Counted from the stretch's first letter, positions 17,844 to 26,585 are shown. The stretch: DNA of 64,000 nt from Sulfitobacter sediminilitoris (GCF_010667575.1 NZ_JAABNT010000004.1:265156-329155); one strand, 5' to 3'. Made by a program: numbers and translations. Notes: a model not told the origin generated them from the sequence alone.

Positions 17844-18371
17844 ATGATAAAGATACCGCGTCACGAACAAGGGACCACCCGGCTGTTCAGCCTATCTATG
17901 CCAGAAGACAAGGCGCGTGCCCTGGGAGATGACCCGGACCAGCAGCAGGCTCTGCTGGGGGTCGAGACACTGAACAGCAGCGGTGTCGAGGTTTTTTCCC
18001 TTTCAGATTTGGGTGATTTGGGACTGGCGGGATACCTGCGCGAAGGAATTGATGCGCAGGAAGAGCAACTGAAGCGTGACCGAACCAAGCTCTCTGCGCT
18101 GAGCGGTTGGGTGATGCTGGTGCATTCATCTGCTTTCGGTGGTCAGGGCGTCACTCTGTCCCCTGCACCGGAGCTCACCTTGATCGGGACCTACTCGCAA
18201 ACGCCTACGAATGATGACGTCATCGACCTGCAAGCCGAAAGCGCCCAACCCTACACCGGAGAGCCAGACGTCACACCGGCAAAGGCACCGGATCGTCGTG
18301 GCAAAGGGTCGTTGGTTGTCGCGGTGCTCGCACTGCTGTTCATCCTTGTTCTGTGGTGGGCATTCTTTTGA
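17844..18371 (+). CDS. Tail-anchored hypothetical protein between pyrB and the pyrC-like gene
   Basis: This 175-residue protein has a soluble N-terminal part of about 150 residues and a single C-terminal helix (SLVVAVLALLFILVLWWAFF) running to the last residue, so a C-tail anchor is predicted. The middle (LSALSGWVMLVHSSAFGGQGVTLSPAPELTLIG, seen in pieces) looks beta-rich. AAAGGA lies 8 bases upstream of the ATG, and the gene starts 13 bp after pyrB. I do not recognise the family. Its place inside the pyr operon suggests co-expression, not necessarily a role in pyrimidine synthesis. Confidence 0.8.
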   Translation: MIKIPRHEQGTTRLFSLSMPEDKARALGDDPDQQQALLGVETLNSSGVEVFSLSDLGDLGLAGYLREGIDAQEEQLKRDRTKLSALSGWVMLVHSSAFGGQGVTLSPAPELTLIGTYSQTPTNDDVIDLQAESAQPYTGEPDVTPAKAPDRRGKGSLVVAVLALLFILVLWWAFF

Positions 18372-18416
18372 TAGGTTATGCGCAGTGTAGGTCACGAACA
18401 GCAAAGGACACATGTG

Positions 18417-18518
18417 ATGCAAGAACCAAAGCCTGATCCAAAGATGTCCGGTCGCATCGCGATGATCGCGCTTATCGTCGCTTTCGGAATCGTGGGCCTG
18501 ATGCTGTGGATTGGATAG
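18417..18518 (+). CDS. 33-residue single-helix membrane peptide
   Basis: The small frame begins MQEPKPDPKMSGR. A hydrophobic helix IAMIALIVAFGIVGLMLWIG follows, to a TAG stop. AAGGA lies eight bases before the ATG. The last 13 bases overlap the GTG start of the next gene, an arrangement that suggests coupling. A hydrophilic Pro/Lys head plus one helix fits an inner-membrane small protein. I infer that it is translated from the ribosome site, spacing and position in the operon; no homologue could be checked. Confidence 0.6.
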   Translation: MQEPKPDPKMSGRIAMIALIVAFGIVGLMLWIG

Positions 18519-18946
18519 CGGCGGACGGCATTACCTGGGCACCATCGCGTACTGTTTTCCTAAGGCGCGTGCTTTTGTCATCTGTATTGACCTTCGCTGG
18601 CCTTTCCGCCGTTGCCATTACGTTTTCTGCCTTCGCCAGTCTGCCCATAGGCTGGGCCTTTACAGTAGCCTTCATCCTGACCCTTGGCTTTGTGATCGAA
18701 GACGTGATGCGTTGGCGCAATGCACGAACAGACCGGTGGCAACTTAGCGAAGGGCAACTGATCCATGACGGTCCGGACGGACGGTCGCACGTCCCCCTGT
18801 CCGAGGTTGTATCCGCAAAACACCAATTTGGCGGGCGGGTGATTGTGAAACTCAAATCCGGCCAGCGTATTGCGATCCGCTACTTGCCCTTCCCGATCCA
18901 GACAGCCGAGCAGATTGACGCGGCACGGGGACCGCGCGCAAGCTAA
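18506..18946 (+). CDS. Membrane protein with PH-like C-terminal domain, hypothetical
   Basis: This 146-residue protein starts at GTG 18506, inside the end of the 33-residue frame. Two hydrophobic helices (VLLSSVLTFAGLSAVAITFSAF and IGWAFTVAFILTLGFVI) are followed by an 80-residue cytoplasmic part: WQLSEGQLIHD, then PLSEVVSAKHQFGGRVIVKLKSG. This strand pattern resembles bacterial PH-like domains that follow paired helices. No enzyme motif is present. It sits in the pyr operon 76 bp before the pyrC-like start. Confidence 0.72.
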   Translation: MDWIAADGITWAPSRTVFLRRVLLSSVLTFAGLSAVAITFSAFASLPIGWAFTVAFILTLGFVIEDVMRWRNARTDRWQLSEGQLIHDGPDGRSHVPLSEVVSAKHQFGGRVIVKLKSGQRIAIRYLPFPIQTAEQIDAARGPRAS

Positions 18947-19022
18947 GATCAAAACCCCCCTTGGTTCGCCGCGTCATTTCAGGCAAGAGGATGTAACCAG
19001 CATTCCAGACCGAAGGCCCGCC

Positions 19023-20303
19023 ATGACGCTGCATTTCATCAATGCCAAGCTGATCGACCCCGAAGCGGGCCAGATCGTCACTGGCACCCTGAGCATTGCG
19101 AACGGCAAAATCAGTCAGATCAGCACAGACATGGCTCCGCTGCCTGAACAGGCACAGACCATTGACTGCAACGGGAAATACCTCGCACCCGGCATCGTCG
19201 ATCTGGGTGTAAAGGTGTGCGAACCGGGCGAACGGCACAAGGAAAGCTATCGTTCAGCTGGCCTTGCCGCTGCGGCCGGGGGCGTCACCACGATGGTTAC
19301 CCGGCCTGACACGGCGCCGGCTATCGACAGCCCCGAAGTGCTGGAGTTTGTCACCCGCCGCGCCAATGAAGTGGCCCCCGTCAACGTGGTGCCAATGGCC
19401 GCCCTGACCAAAGGCCGCGAAGGCCGAGAGATGACCGAAATTGGTTTTCTGATGGACGCAGGTGCGGCAGCCTTCACCGATTGCGACCGCGTGATCAGCG
19501 ATACCAAGGTGTTTTCACGTGCGCTGACCTATGCGCGCAGCCTTGGCGCGCTGGTCATCGCGCATCCGCAAGAACCGATCCTGAGCGAGGGCGCGGCTGC
19601 AACATCGGGCAAGTTTGCCTCGCTCCGGGGACTGCCTGCCGTGTCGCCTATGGCAGAGCGAATGGGACTGGACCGGGACATTGCGCTGATCGAAATGACC
19701 GGTGCAAAATACCACGCAGACCAGATCACAACAGCACGCGCCCTGCCCGCATTGGCGCGGGCCAAGAAAAATGGGCTGGACATCACCGCAGGGGTCGGGA
19801 TTCACCATTTGACGCTGAATGCGCTGGACGTGGCCGATTACCGAACGTTCTTTAAATTGAAACCACCGCTGCGGGATGAGGATGACCGACTGGCAGTGGC
19901 CGACGCTGTCGCATCCGGTCTGATCGATATCATATCGTCGATGCACACGCCGCAGGATGAGGAATCCAAACGGTTGCCCTTCGAAGAAGCGGCCTCCGGT
20001 GCGGTCGGACTTGAAACGCTGTTGCCTGCGGCCATGCGTCTTGTCCACGCTGAACTGATGGACCTGCCCACGCTATGGCGCGCGTTATCGCTGAACCCGG
20101 CGAAACGTCTGGGCCTGCCCAGCGGTCGGCTGAGCGTTGGTGCACCAGCCGATCTTGTCCTGTTTGATGCCGATGCCCCGTTTGTTCTGGATCGCGCAAC
20201 ACTGAAGTCAAAATCGCGCAATACCCCGTTTGACGGCATGCGCATGCAAGGTAAGGTGCTGCAAACTTTTGTTGCCGGAAATCGTGTTTTTGAGAGACCC
20301 TGA
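19023..20303 (+). CDS. Dihydroorotase-like protein with degenerate metal site (PyrC-prime/PyrX type)
   Basis: This 426-residue amidohydrolase-fold protein would be called dihydroorotase by overall similarity (LAPGIVD, GGVTTMVTRPDTAPA, NTPFDG). The metal site is broken. The DxHxH motif reads DLGVK, with Gly62 and Lys64 in place of His. The usual catalytic Asp of TDHAP is Met307 in SSMHTP. His181 and His261 remain. Such proteins in other bacteria are inactive partners needed to assemble PyrB. Its position downstream of pyrB supports that role, and a true dihydroorotase should lie elsewhere. The ATG at 19023 is preferred over an upstream frame that overlaps the previous gene. Confidence 0.88.
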   Translation: MTLHFINAKLIDPEAGQIVTGTLSIANGKISQISTDMAPLPEQAQTIDCNGKYLAPGIVDLGVKVCEPGERHKESYRSAGLAAAAGGVTTMVTRPDTAPAIDSPEVLEFVTRRANEVAPVNVVPMAALTKGREGREMTEIGFLMDAGAAAFTDCDRVISDTKVFSRALTYARSLGALVIAHPQEPILSEGAAATSGKFASLRGLPAVSPMAERMGLDRDIALIEMTGAKYHADQITTARALPALARAKKNGLDITAGVGIHHLTLNALDVADYRTFFKLKPPLRDEDDRLAVADAVASGLIDIISSMHTPQDEESKRLPFEEAASGAVGLETLLPAAMRLVHAELMDLPTLWRALSLNPAKRLGLPSGRLSVGAPADLVLFDADAPFVLDRATLKSKSRNTPFDGMRMQGKVLQTFVAGNRVFERP

Positions 20304-20911
20304 TGCCACCAATTGAATCCTCTACGACTGTCCTGATTATTTGGGCTGTCGTGGGATATCTTATGGGGTCGATCCCTTACGGCATTCTGCTGACCCGGGT
20401 GATGGGTCTGGGCAATCTGCGCGATATCGGTTCTGGCAATATCGGCGCCACGAACGTTCTGCGGACAGGCAGCAAAAAGGCCGCCGCGCTGACGCTGCTG
20501 CTGGATGCGGCCAAGGGGGCCGTGGCGATTCTGCTTGCCAGGATGATCGCCGCTGAGGATGCCGTGCAGGTTGCAGCCCTCTTCGCGATGCTGGGGCATT
20601 GCTATCCGGTTTGGCTGCGGTTTCAGGGTGGCAAGGGCGTAGCAACGTTTCTGGGCATTATGCTGGCGTTGGCATGGCCCGTGGGAATCGGCTGCTGCAT
20701 CCTGTGGCTTCTTGCGGCGGCAATTACCCGGGTGTCTTCCATGGGGGGATTGGCCGCTGCCTCCGGTTCGACAATTCTGCTGGTCGTGCTGGGCTATGGC
20801 TACGCCCTGCTGTTGGGCATTGCTTTGACCATCATCCTTTACGTCCGCCATCGGTCTAACATCATTCGGATCAAAGCAGGGACCGAACCCAAGATCGGCC
20901 AAAAAGGGTGA
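20303..20911 (+). CDS. plsY: Acyl-phosphate:glycerol-3-phosphate acyltransferase
   Basis: This 202-residue inner-membrane enzyme makes lysophosphatidate from acyl phosphate and glycerol-3-phosphate, the first step of phospholipid synthesis. Family motifs are YLMGSIPYG, GSGNIGATNVLRTGSKKAA, LGHCYPVWLRFQGGKGVAT and a C-terminal VRHRSNIIRIKAGTEPKIG. The start overlaps the stop of the pyrC-like gene by one base, and its own stop overlaps the next gene (GTGA). Confidence 0.96.
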   Translation: MPPIESSTTVLIIWAVVGYLMGSIPYGILLTRVMGLGNLRDIGSGNIGATNVLRTGSKKAAALTLLLDAAKGAVAILLARMIAAEDAVQVAALFAMLGHCYPVWLRFQGGKGVATFLGIMLALAWPVGIGCCILWLLAAAITRVSSMGGLAAASGSTILLVVLGYGYALLLGIALTIILYVRHRSNIIRIKAGTEPKIGQKG

Positions 20912-21186
20912 CACCCCCACAAGACGTGGCTGACCGCATCAGGACTTTCCCGCCCGGAACTTGTACGGGTCGTGCTGCGGGAAAACGCTATGTTGCGACC
21001 CGTAGCCAGTTCAGCGCAGGCCGTGCGATCAAGCTTGTGGCCGAAGAACTGGGCGGACAGGACTACATCAGCGTCAACCTGTACGATCTGACCTCCGGAC
21101 CGCAGCTTAATCCATGCGAGATGCCAAGCGCCAAGATTATTGCCTTCGTACGCGCCTTCATCGTCGACGAAAGCGATGAACCATGA
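20908..21186 (+). CDS. Small conserved hypothetical protein (92 aa)
   Basis: This 92-residue soluble protein starts at a GTG that overlaps the plsY stop. Its stop overlaps the LysE start (ATGA), so translation appears coupled on both sides. Visible pieces are GRAAGKRYVATRSQFSAGRA, GGQDYISVNLYDL and a C-terminal VRAFIVDESDEP. A basic first half and an acidic tail suggest a small alpha/beta domain. I do not recognise the family. Confidence 0.7.
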   Translation: MTPPQDVADRIRTFPPGTCTGRAAGKRYVATRSQFSAGRAIKLVAEELGGQDYISVNLYDLTSGPQLNPCEMPSAKIIAFVRAFIVDESDEP

Positions 21187-21806
21187 CCGATGTCAATTTC
21201 CCAGTTATCCTTTTTGCGGCATTTCTGGCCGCAGGCAGCCCCGGACCCGCGACGCTTGCCATCGCGGGTACGTCTATGTCGTCTGGCCGAAACACAGGAC
21301 TGGCTCTCGCGTCAGGTGTTACAACAGGATCATTCATATGGTCCGTCTCAGCCGCTTTCGGATTGGGTGCTGTGATGGCCGCGAATGCCTGGGTGTTCGA
21401 GGTCATCCGCTATTTTGGCGCAGGATACCTCATGTGGCTTGCCATCAAAGCCGCGCGGTCTGCTTGGGCTGGCAACAGACTGGCAACCAAACCCTTGCCC
21501 CCGACCACGCCGCGACGCGCCTACACCAAGGGGCTAGCATTGCACCTCACGAACCCCAAGGCAGTGCTCTTTTTTGGCGCTCTTTACGCCATCGGTGTAC
21601 CACCAGGGACGCCCCCAAGCGCGCTGATTATGGTGATCCTGGCTGTTGGTGTGCAAAGCATGATCATGTTTCACCTCTATGCGGTCATCTTTTCCTCAAG
21701 ACCGATGACCGCCGCATACACCCGTGCAAAACGGGTGTTCGAAACTTTCTTTGCGCTCGCGTTCGGGGCGATTGCATTCAAGGTTTTGACTGCAAGAGTT
21801 AGCTGA
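21183..21806 (+). CDS. LysE family amino acid exporter
   Basis: This 207-residue membrane protein has about five or six helices. It has the LysE/RhtB signature near the N-terminus (AAGSPGPATLAIAGTSMSSGRNTGLALASG) and the middle motif ALHLTNPKAVLFFGALY. These proteins export amino acids or homoserine-lactone-like molecules in exchange for protons. The ATG overlaps the previous stop, and this is probably the last gene of the pyrB-led operon. The substrate cannot be inferred. Confidence 0.92.
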   Translation: MTDVNFPVILFAAFLAAGSPGPATLAIAGTSMSSGRNTGLALASGVTTGSFIWSVSAAFGLGAVMAANAWVFEVIRYFGAGYLMWLAIKAARSAWAGNRLATKPLPPTTPRRAYTKGLALHLTNPKAVLFFGALYAIGVPPGTPPSALIMVILAVGVQSMIMFHLYAVIFSSRPMTAAYTRAKRVFETFFALAFGAIAFKVLTARVS

Positions 21807-21902
21807 ACATCGGGATACGCAAAACTAAGACCAAGGAAACGCCCAAATCTCGCCGATTTTCCCGGAGACTTTGATTTCTGCTACAGATCGGGGGCACGGG
21901 CC

Positions 21903-22823
21903 GTGCGTAAAGTCTTTTCCTATTTCGAAAACTTCGTTTTTCGGTCGTTCAATTTCTGGGACCGCGCCACGCCCTTAGAATACTGGTGTGTGATGCCGGT
22001 GATCTGGGCCACAATCATTTTTGCCTTTGTCGGTGATTTGAAAGAATTCTGGGAATTCTTGCTGCGGCGTGAAGTGCCGCCTCTGAACCCGCTTTATTAC
22101 GATTCCATCCTTCTATTTGGACTGACTGCGGTGCCGCGTCTGTCCCTGACGGTGCGACGGTTGCATGACAGCGGACGCAGCGGGAAATGGGCGAACTTGC
22201 CCCTCATCTCGCTTGTTTCCGGCCTTGTATTGATGATGGGAATCGGATCGACCGTTTTGTCGTCCAGTTTTGCCAGTGGCGGTTTGGGCACCGGAGGAGA
22301 AGTCGTAACGCTGATGGCGATTGGTGCCGCTTTGGTTCTGGGCGACACGAGCAACGTCTGGCCTGCGGCTTTCGCCTCCGCTGCGGTTTTGGACGCGATT
22401 GGCTGGGACGCAATATGGGGCATGCTTTCGGAAGTTATGGCGCGCACCGAAAGTGTCGAAATGGGAACCGCCGCATCGCAGTTCGGTCAAAGCCTGAAAG
22501 AGCAACCCTTGATGGGCGGCCAACTCCTGATTGCGATGATAGGCACAGTTGCGACCCCCTTCGTTGCAGCCTTCATGCACCTGTTTTTCATGCTGCTGCC
22601 CTCGGATCGCGACTATAACAGCTATGGTGAAAGCAGTGTTACGCCCGTCACCGGCGCACCCAAACGCAAAACGTCAGAAAACTCTTTGGCAGCCTACGCA
22701 TGCCTGTTTGAGAAAACGCCTGAAGAACAAGCACGCCTGAAAGAAGCACAGAAAGCTGAGCTGAAAGCGCTCTATCGTAGCCGCGTGCTGGGTCAGACTG
22801 ATACGCCTGACGCGCCCGTTTAG
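21903..22823 (+). CDS. DUF805 domain membrane protein
   Basis: This 306-residue protein starts at GTG 21903. The N-terminal half is a DUF805 domain: FWDRATPLEYW, PRLSLTVRRLHDSGRSGKW, then a helix. A long Gly/Ala-rich middle follows, with a second hydrophobic pair (LLIAMIGTVATPFVAAFMHLFFMLL). A charged cytoplasmic tail (TPEEQARLKEAQKAELKALYRSR) ends the protein. It is longer than the usual 110-150 residue DUF805 protein because of the insert before the last helices. Function unknown. It converges with gshA, with stops overlapping by four bases. Confidence 0.85.
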   Translation: MRKVFSYFENFVFRSFNFWDRATPLEYWCVMPVIWATIIFAFVGDLKEFWEFLLRREVPPLNPLYYDSILLFGLTAVPRLSLTVRRLHDSGRSGKWANLPLISLVSGLVLMMGIGSTVLSSSFASGGLGTGGEVVTLMAIGAALVLGDTSNVWPAAFASAAVLDAIGWDAIWGMLSEVMARTESVEMGTAASQFGQSLKEQPLMGGQLLIAMIGTVATPFVAAFMHLFFMLLPSDRDYNSYGESSVTPVTGAPKRKTSENSLAAYACLFEKTPEEQARLKEAQKAELKALYRSRVLGQTDTPDAPV

Positions 22824-24190
22824 TAACTGTAATCGGCGTAGATCTGGGTCAGGTCGCCGTTCCATTTGCCATGATAATCTTCGAGCAGTTCGTCGGCGGG
22901 GACTTTACCCGTCTCAATGCTTTCCTTCAGCGCGCTGAGGAAATGGGTTTCGTCTGGGACCATGCCACCGGCTCCCGGCTTCGCGCGTGCTTGCAGCCCG
23001 GCTTCTGACAGGGCCACCGCCTCGCGCGCGATATCGTGCATGTTGATGCCTGTGACCTTGGCTTGCAGCCCGTCGATAGATGCCGCCACCCGCAACGCAT
23101 CGTGTTGTGCCGGCGTCCAGTCTTTGACCAGATCCCATGCGCCATCAAGTGCGGTCTGATCATACATCAGTCCGACCCAGAACGCAGGCAGCGCACAAAG
23201 ACGCCGCCACGGGCCGCCATCCGCGCCGCGCATTTCGATAAACTTTTTCATCCGAGCCTCGGGGAAGGCCGTGGTCAGGTGGTCTGCCCAGTCGCTGAGG
23301 GTCGGAGTCTCACCAGGCAGCGCAGGCAGCTTGCCCTTGAGAAAATCGCGGAAAGACATGCCAAGCGCGTCGATATATTCGCCATCGCGGTAGACAAAGT
23401 ACATCGGCACATCGAGCGCGTATTCCACCCACCGCTCAAAGCCGAAGCCGTCTTCAAAAACGAAAGGCAAGGTACCGGTGCGCGCGGCATCCAGGTTGCG
23501 CCACACCATTGAACGGAGGGATTTGTAGCCGTTTGGCTTGCCCTCAAAGAACGGTGAATTGGCGAAAAGCGCTGTCGCCACAGACTGCAGGGCCAGTGCC
23601 ACGCGCATCTTTTGGACCATGTCCGCCTCTGTTCCGAAATCAAGGTTCACCTGTACGGTGCACGTCCGGCGCATCATGACCCGGCCCATTGAACCGACCC
23701 GCGTCATGTAATCATTCATCAATTTGTATCGGCCCTTGGGCATCAGATCCATCTGCTCGTGGGTCCAAATCGGGGCCGCACCAAGACCAATGAAACCCGC
23801 TCCGATTTCATCCGCCACATCCTTGACCTCGCGCAGGTGCACGTTCACCTCATCGCAGGTCTCATGAATGGTTTCCAAGGGGGCGCCGGAAAGCTCAAGC
23901 TGACCACCGGGTTCGAGCGATATGTTCGCACCCTCTTTCTCAAGCCCGATCAATTTGCCTTTTTCTTCGACCGGGGCCCAATTGTGCCGGTCGCGCAGCC
24001 CTTCCAGCATCACCCGGATCGATCGCTCGCCCTCGTAAGGCAGCGGTTTCAGCGTATCCTTGCAGTAACCGAATTTCTCGTGCTCTGTCCCGATGCGCCA
24101 GTCTTCGCGGGGTTTGCATCCGTCAGCCAGATATTCCGCAAGCTGTTCGTGACGCTCGATAGGGCCGCCGCCGGACTGAGGAATGGACAT
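22820..24190 (-). CDS. gshA: Glutamate-cysteine ligase (plant/alphaproteobacterial type)
   Basis: This 456-residue ATP-dependent ligase joins glutamate and cysteine in the first step of glutathione synthesis. Features of this GCS class are WRIGTEHEKFGY near the start, ISLEPGGQLELSGAPLETIHETC and MGRVMMRRTCTVQVNLD. A C-terminal half follows, with MRGADGGPWRRLCALPAFWVGL. GGAG lies nine bases upstream of the ATG. It is the last gene of the rsmE-hypothetical-gshA operon on the minus strand. Confidence 0.95.
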   Translation of the reverse strand: MSIPQSGGGPIERHEQLAEYLADGCKPREDWRIGTEHEKFGYCKDTLKPLPYEGERSIRVMLEGLRDRHNWAPVEEKGKLIGLEKEGANISLEPGGQLELSGAPLETIHETCDEVNVHLREVKDVADEIGAGFIGLGAAPIWTHEQMDLMPKGRYKLMNDYMTRVGSMGRVMMRRTCTVQVNLDFGTEADMVQKMRVALALQSVATALFANSPFFEGKPNGYKSLRSMVWRNLDAARTGTLPFVFEDGFGFERWVEYALDVPMYFVYRDGEYIDALGMSFRDFLKGKLPALPGETPTLSDWADHLTTAFPEARMKKFIEMRGADGGPWRRLCALPAFWVGLMYDQTALDGAWDLVKDWTPAQHDALRVAASIDGLQAKVTGINMHDIAREAVALSEAGLQARAKPGAGGMVPDETHFLSALKESIETGKVPADELLEDYHGKWNGDLTQIYADYSY

Positions 24191-24252
24191 GACAAATGGC
24201 TCCGGGATCGCTTTGGTTGAATGGTCAGGGATGGGCGGAATTCACCGGGGTG

Positions 24253-24780
24253 TCAATGCAGCAACGCACCCTCGGGCCGCAAGGGACCACGCTGCCAGAT
24301 CACGACCGCCTGATGTGGGTTCGTTCTGAGGGTGCTGAGCATCCTTTCGGTTCTGAGCCCCGGCAGGGTGGCGAAAGCATCAAAAAGCGCATCCGCCCCA
24401 GCGGCATTAATCGGGATCAACAAAGGCGGTTGCCCCTTTTGCGCCAGACGCCAATGCGCGGGAAACATAGCGCCTTCAAGGGTAAGGCTTTCCATCTCCC
24501 GCAGCGCCACTGTACCGCCTGTCAGTGGTCCGAAATAGGTCACCTGCCCTTCGTCCACCTGAACCGCACCCGCGCCGCCATCCGGACCACGAAAGCGACC
24601 ACGCTGAATGCCCAACCAGATCAGGACGATCCCGCCAAACAAAAAGGCATAACCGGGAACGGCCAGCAGGAAACCGGGACCAGAGATCAGCCAAAGTCCC
24701 GCCAAGGTCACCAGAGCGCCAGCAATGGCTTCGCGCCACCGCCAGACAGCAGCTTTGGCTTCAGGCCTGAAAAAGGTCAT
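24253..24780 (-). CDS. Two-helix membrane protein with C-terminal soluble domain, hypothetical
   Basis: This 175-residue protein starts MTFFRPEAKAAVWRWREA, with AGAGG five bases before the ATG at 24780. Two adjacent hydrophobic segments (AGALVTLAGLWLIS and FLLAVPGYAFLFGGIVLIWLG) lead to a soluble domain with strands QVDEGQVTYFGPLTGGTVAL and PPLLIPINAAGADALFDAFATLPGL. The layout resembles the PH-like protein in the pyr operon. It lies between rsmE and gshA, 39 and 62 bp away. Function unknown. Confidence 0.82.
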   Translation of the reverse strand: MTFFRPEAKAAVWRWREAIAGALVTLAGLWLISGPGFLLAVPGYAFLFGGIVLIWLGIQRGRFRGPDGGAGAVQVDEGQVTYFGPLTGGTVALREMESLTLEGAMFPAHWRLAQKGQPPLLIPINAAGADALFDAFATLPGLRTERMLSTLRTNPHQAVVIWQRGPLRPEGALLH

Positions 24781-24819
24781 CGGCACCTCTATTCGTAACA
24801 AACAACATCACAAGCATCT

Positions 24820-25551
24820 TCAGTTTTTCCAATCGCCCAGCGCCTGTTGCCAGACCGTCATGGCCGCAACTGCAGCGGTATCCGCCCGTAGGATGCGCGG
24901 CCCAAGAGTGACCGCATGGGCATGTTCCAATTTGTCCAGGCGGGTGCGCTCCCGTTCTGAAAATCCCCCTTCTGGTCCGATCAGGATTGCCCAAGGTGCC
25001 ACCAGTTCGGAGCTGGTTGGAAGGCCAGCATCCGCCCCTGCAAGCGCCTCGTCACAGAACATGATCTGACGGGCTGTGTCCCATCCGTCCAACAACCGGT
25101 CAAGTTTCACAGCCTCGGCCACCTCAGGCACAAATGTCCCGCCACATTGTTCTGCCGCCTCTATCGCGTGTGCCTGCAGACGGTCCCGCTGCACCCGGCC
25201 TGCATTGGTGAATTCGGTCATGACGGGAATAATGCGTGTGGCACCCATCTCGGTCGCTTTTTCAACGATAAAGTCAGTGCGGGCCTTTTTGATCGGGGCG
25301 AACATCAACCACAGATCCGGGGGCATCCGCAGCGGCGCCGTCTGCGCCGCACAGATCAGCGTCCCGCCGCGCTTGCCAGCCTCGGCGATTGTGGCCCGCC
25401 ATTCCCCATCCTGCCCGTTAAAGAGCAGCACGTCGTCATCAACCGTCTGACGCATCACACCAAAAAGGTAATGCGCCTGCCCCTTCTCCAAAGGAACCGA
25501 TTGCCCCCCACCCAAAGGGTGCTCTACATACAGTCTGATCTTCGCACTCAT
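24820..25551 (-). CDS. rsmE: 16S rRNA (uracil-1498-N3)-methyltransferase
   Basis: This 243-residue SPOUT methyltransferase modifies U1498 of 16S rRNA using S-adenosylmethionine. After an N-terminal PUA-like part (RLYVEHPL) it has KKARTDFIVEKATEMGATRIIPVMTEF in pieces, ERDRLQAHAIEAAEQCGG, then the trefoil-knot motif LIGPEGGFSERE and LGPRILRADTA. The start MSAKIRLYVE at 25551 fits the family. A longer frame adds unrelated residues and would overlap divergent ubiA. First gene of the gshA operon. Confidence 0.95.
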   Translation of the reverse strand: MSAKIRLYVEHPLGGGQSVPLEKGQAHYLFGVMRQTVDDDVLLFNGQDGEWRATIAEAGKRGGTLICAAQTAPLRMPPDLWLMFAPIKKARTDFIVEKATEMGATRIIPVMTEFTNAGRVQRDRLQAHAIEAAEQCGGTFVPEVAEAVKLDRLLDGWDTARQIMFCDEALAGADAGLPTSSELVAPWAILIGPEGGFSERERTRLDKLEHAHAVTLGPRILRADTAAVAAMTVWQQALGDWKN

Positions 25552-25562
25552 GAGCCTGATAT

Positions 25563-26525
25563 ATGCAAGACATGCCGCCATCACCAGACGCGCCGGTTGC
25601 AGATGCGCCTTCCGACAACTGGGTGGACCTTTATGCGCCGTCCTTTGCACGGCCCTACCTGCGGCTCAGCCGGGCGGACCGGCCTATCGGGACATGGCTA
25701 TTGCTTCTGCCCTGCTGGTGGGGTCTGGCACTCGCGATTCTTTACGACCAGAGCCCACGCTGGGAAGATCTTTGGATCTTCATCGGCAGCGGGATCGGCG
25801 CTTTCCTGATGCGCGGCGCGGGCTGCACATGGAATGACATCACGGATCGCAATTTCGACGCACAAGTCGCGCGGACACGGTCGCGGCCTATTCCGTCGGG
25901 TCAAGTTTCGGTCAACGGCGCGCTGGCGTGGATGGTCATCCAGGCGCTTCTTGCCGCCTGCATCCTGTTCACATTCAACATCGCGGCGATATCACTGGGG
26001 GTGCTGTCTCTCTTGCTGGTAACGGTCTACCCGTTTGCCAAGCGCTTTACCTGGTGGCCACAGGTCTTTCTTGGCCTTGCTTTCAATTGGGGCGCGTTAC
26101 TGATCTGGACAGCACATACGGGCAGCCTGGGCGCCCCTGCCCTTCTGCTCTATGGCGCGGGTATTGCATGGACGCTGTTCTATGACACCATCTATGCGCA
26201 TCAGGATACCGAGGACGACGCGCTGATCGGTGTGAAGTCCACCGCACGGCTTTTTGGGGACAAATCGCCGCAATGGCTGCGCCGTTTCCTTATGGTGACT
26301 GTCGGGCTGATGGGGCTTGCCGTGATCTTTTCGGCGATGCCAAACGCCTCTGCCCTTGCGCTGGTGATCGCGCTTGCAGGCCCTTGGGCCATGGGCTGGC
26401 ACATGGCGTGGCAGCTGCGCGGTCTCGACCTCAACAATCCGGGCAAGATGCTGCAATTGTTTCGCGCCAACCGCGACACCGGCATGATCCCGCTGCTGTT
26501 TTTCGCTGGCGCCCTTCTGGCGTGA
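25563..26525 (+). CDS. ubiA: 4-hydroxybenzoate polyprenyltransferase
   Basis: This 320-residue membrane enzyme attaches the polyprenyl chain to 4-hydroxybenzoate in ubiquinone synthesis. The first Asp-rich motif is in GCTWNDITDRNFDAQVARTRSRP and the second in YDTIYAHQDTEDDALIGVKST; both bind Mg-prenyl diphosphate. About eight hydrophobic helices are visible. The ATG lies only 11 bp from the divergent rsmE start, and a second ATG follows nine bases on. It is the only ubiquinone gene in the window. Confidence 0.95.
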   Translation: MQDMPPSPDAPVADAPSDNWVDLYAPSFARPYLRLSRADRPIGTWLLLLPCWWGLALAILYDQSPRWEDLWIFIGSGIGAFLMRGAGCTWNDITDRNFDAQVARTRSRPIPSGQVSVNGALAWMVIQALLAACILFTFNIAAISLGVLSLLLVTVYPFAKRFTWWPQVFLGLAFNWGALLIWTAHTGSLGAPALLLYGAGIAWTLFYDTIYAHQDTEDDALIGVKSTARLFGDKSPQWLRRFLMVTVGLMGLAVIFSAMPNASALALVIALAGPWAMGWHMAWQLRGLDLNNPGKMLQLFRANRDTGMIPLLFFAGALLA

Positions 26526-26585
26526 TTGCGCGTCGCGGTGCGCAGGCGTACAAACACCGCAAAAGAACAGAGAACATCTCAGCAC

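Noticed and set aside
19838..20920. Minus-strand frame of 360 codons opposite the pyrC-like gene and plsY
   Set aside because: Shadow of two well-supported coding regions; product rich in His, Gln and Arg.
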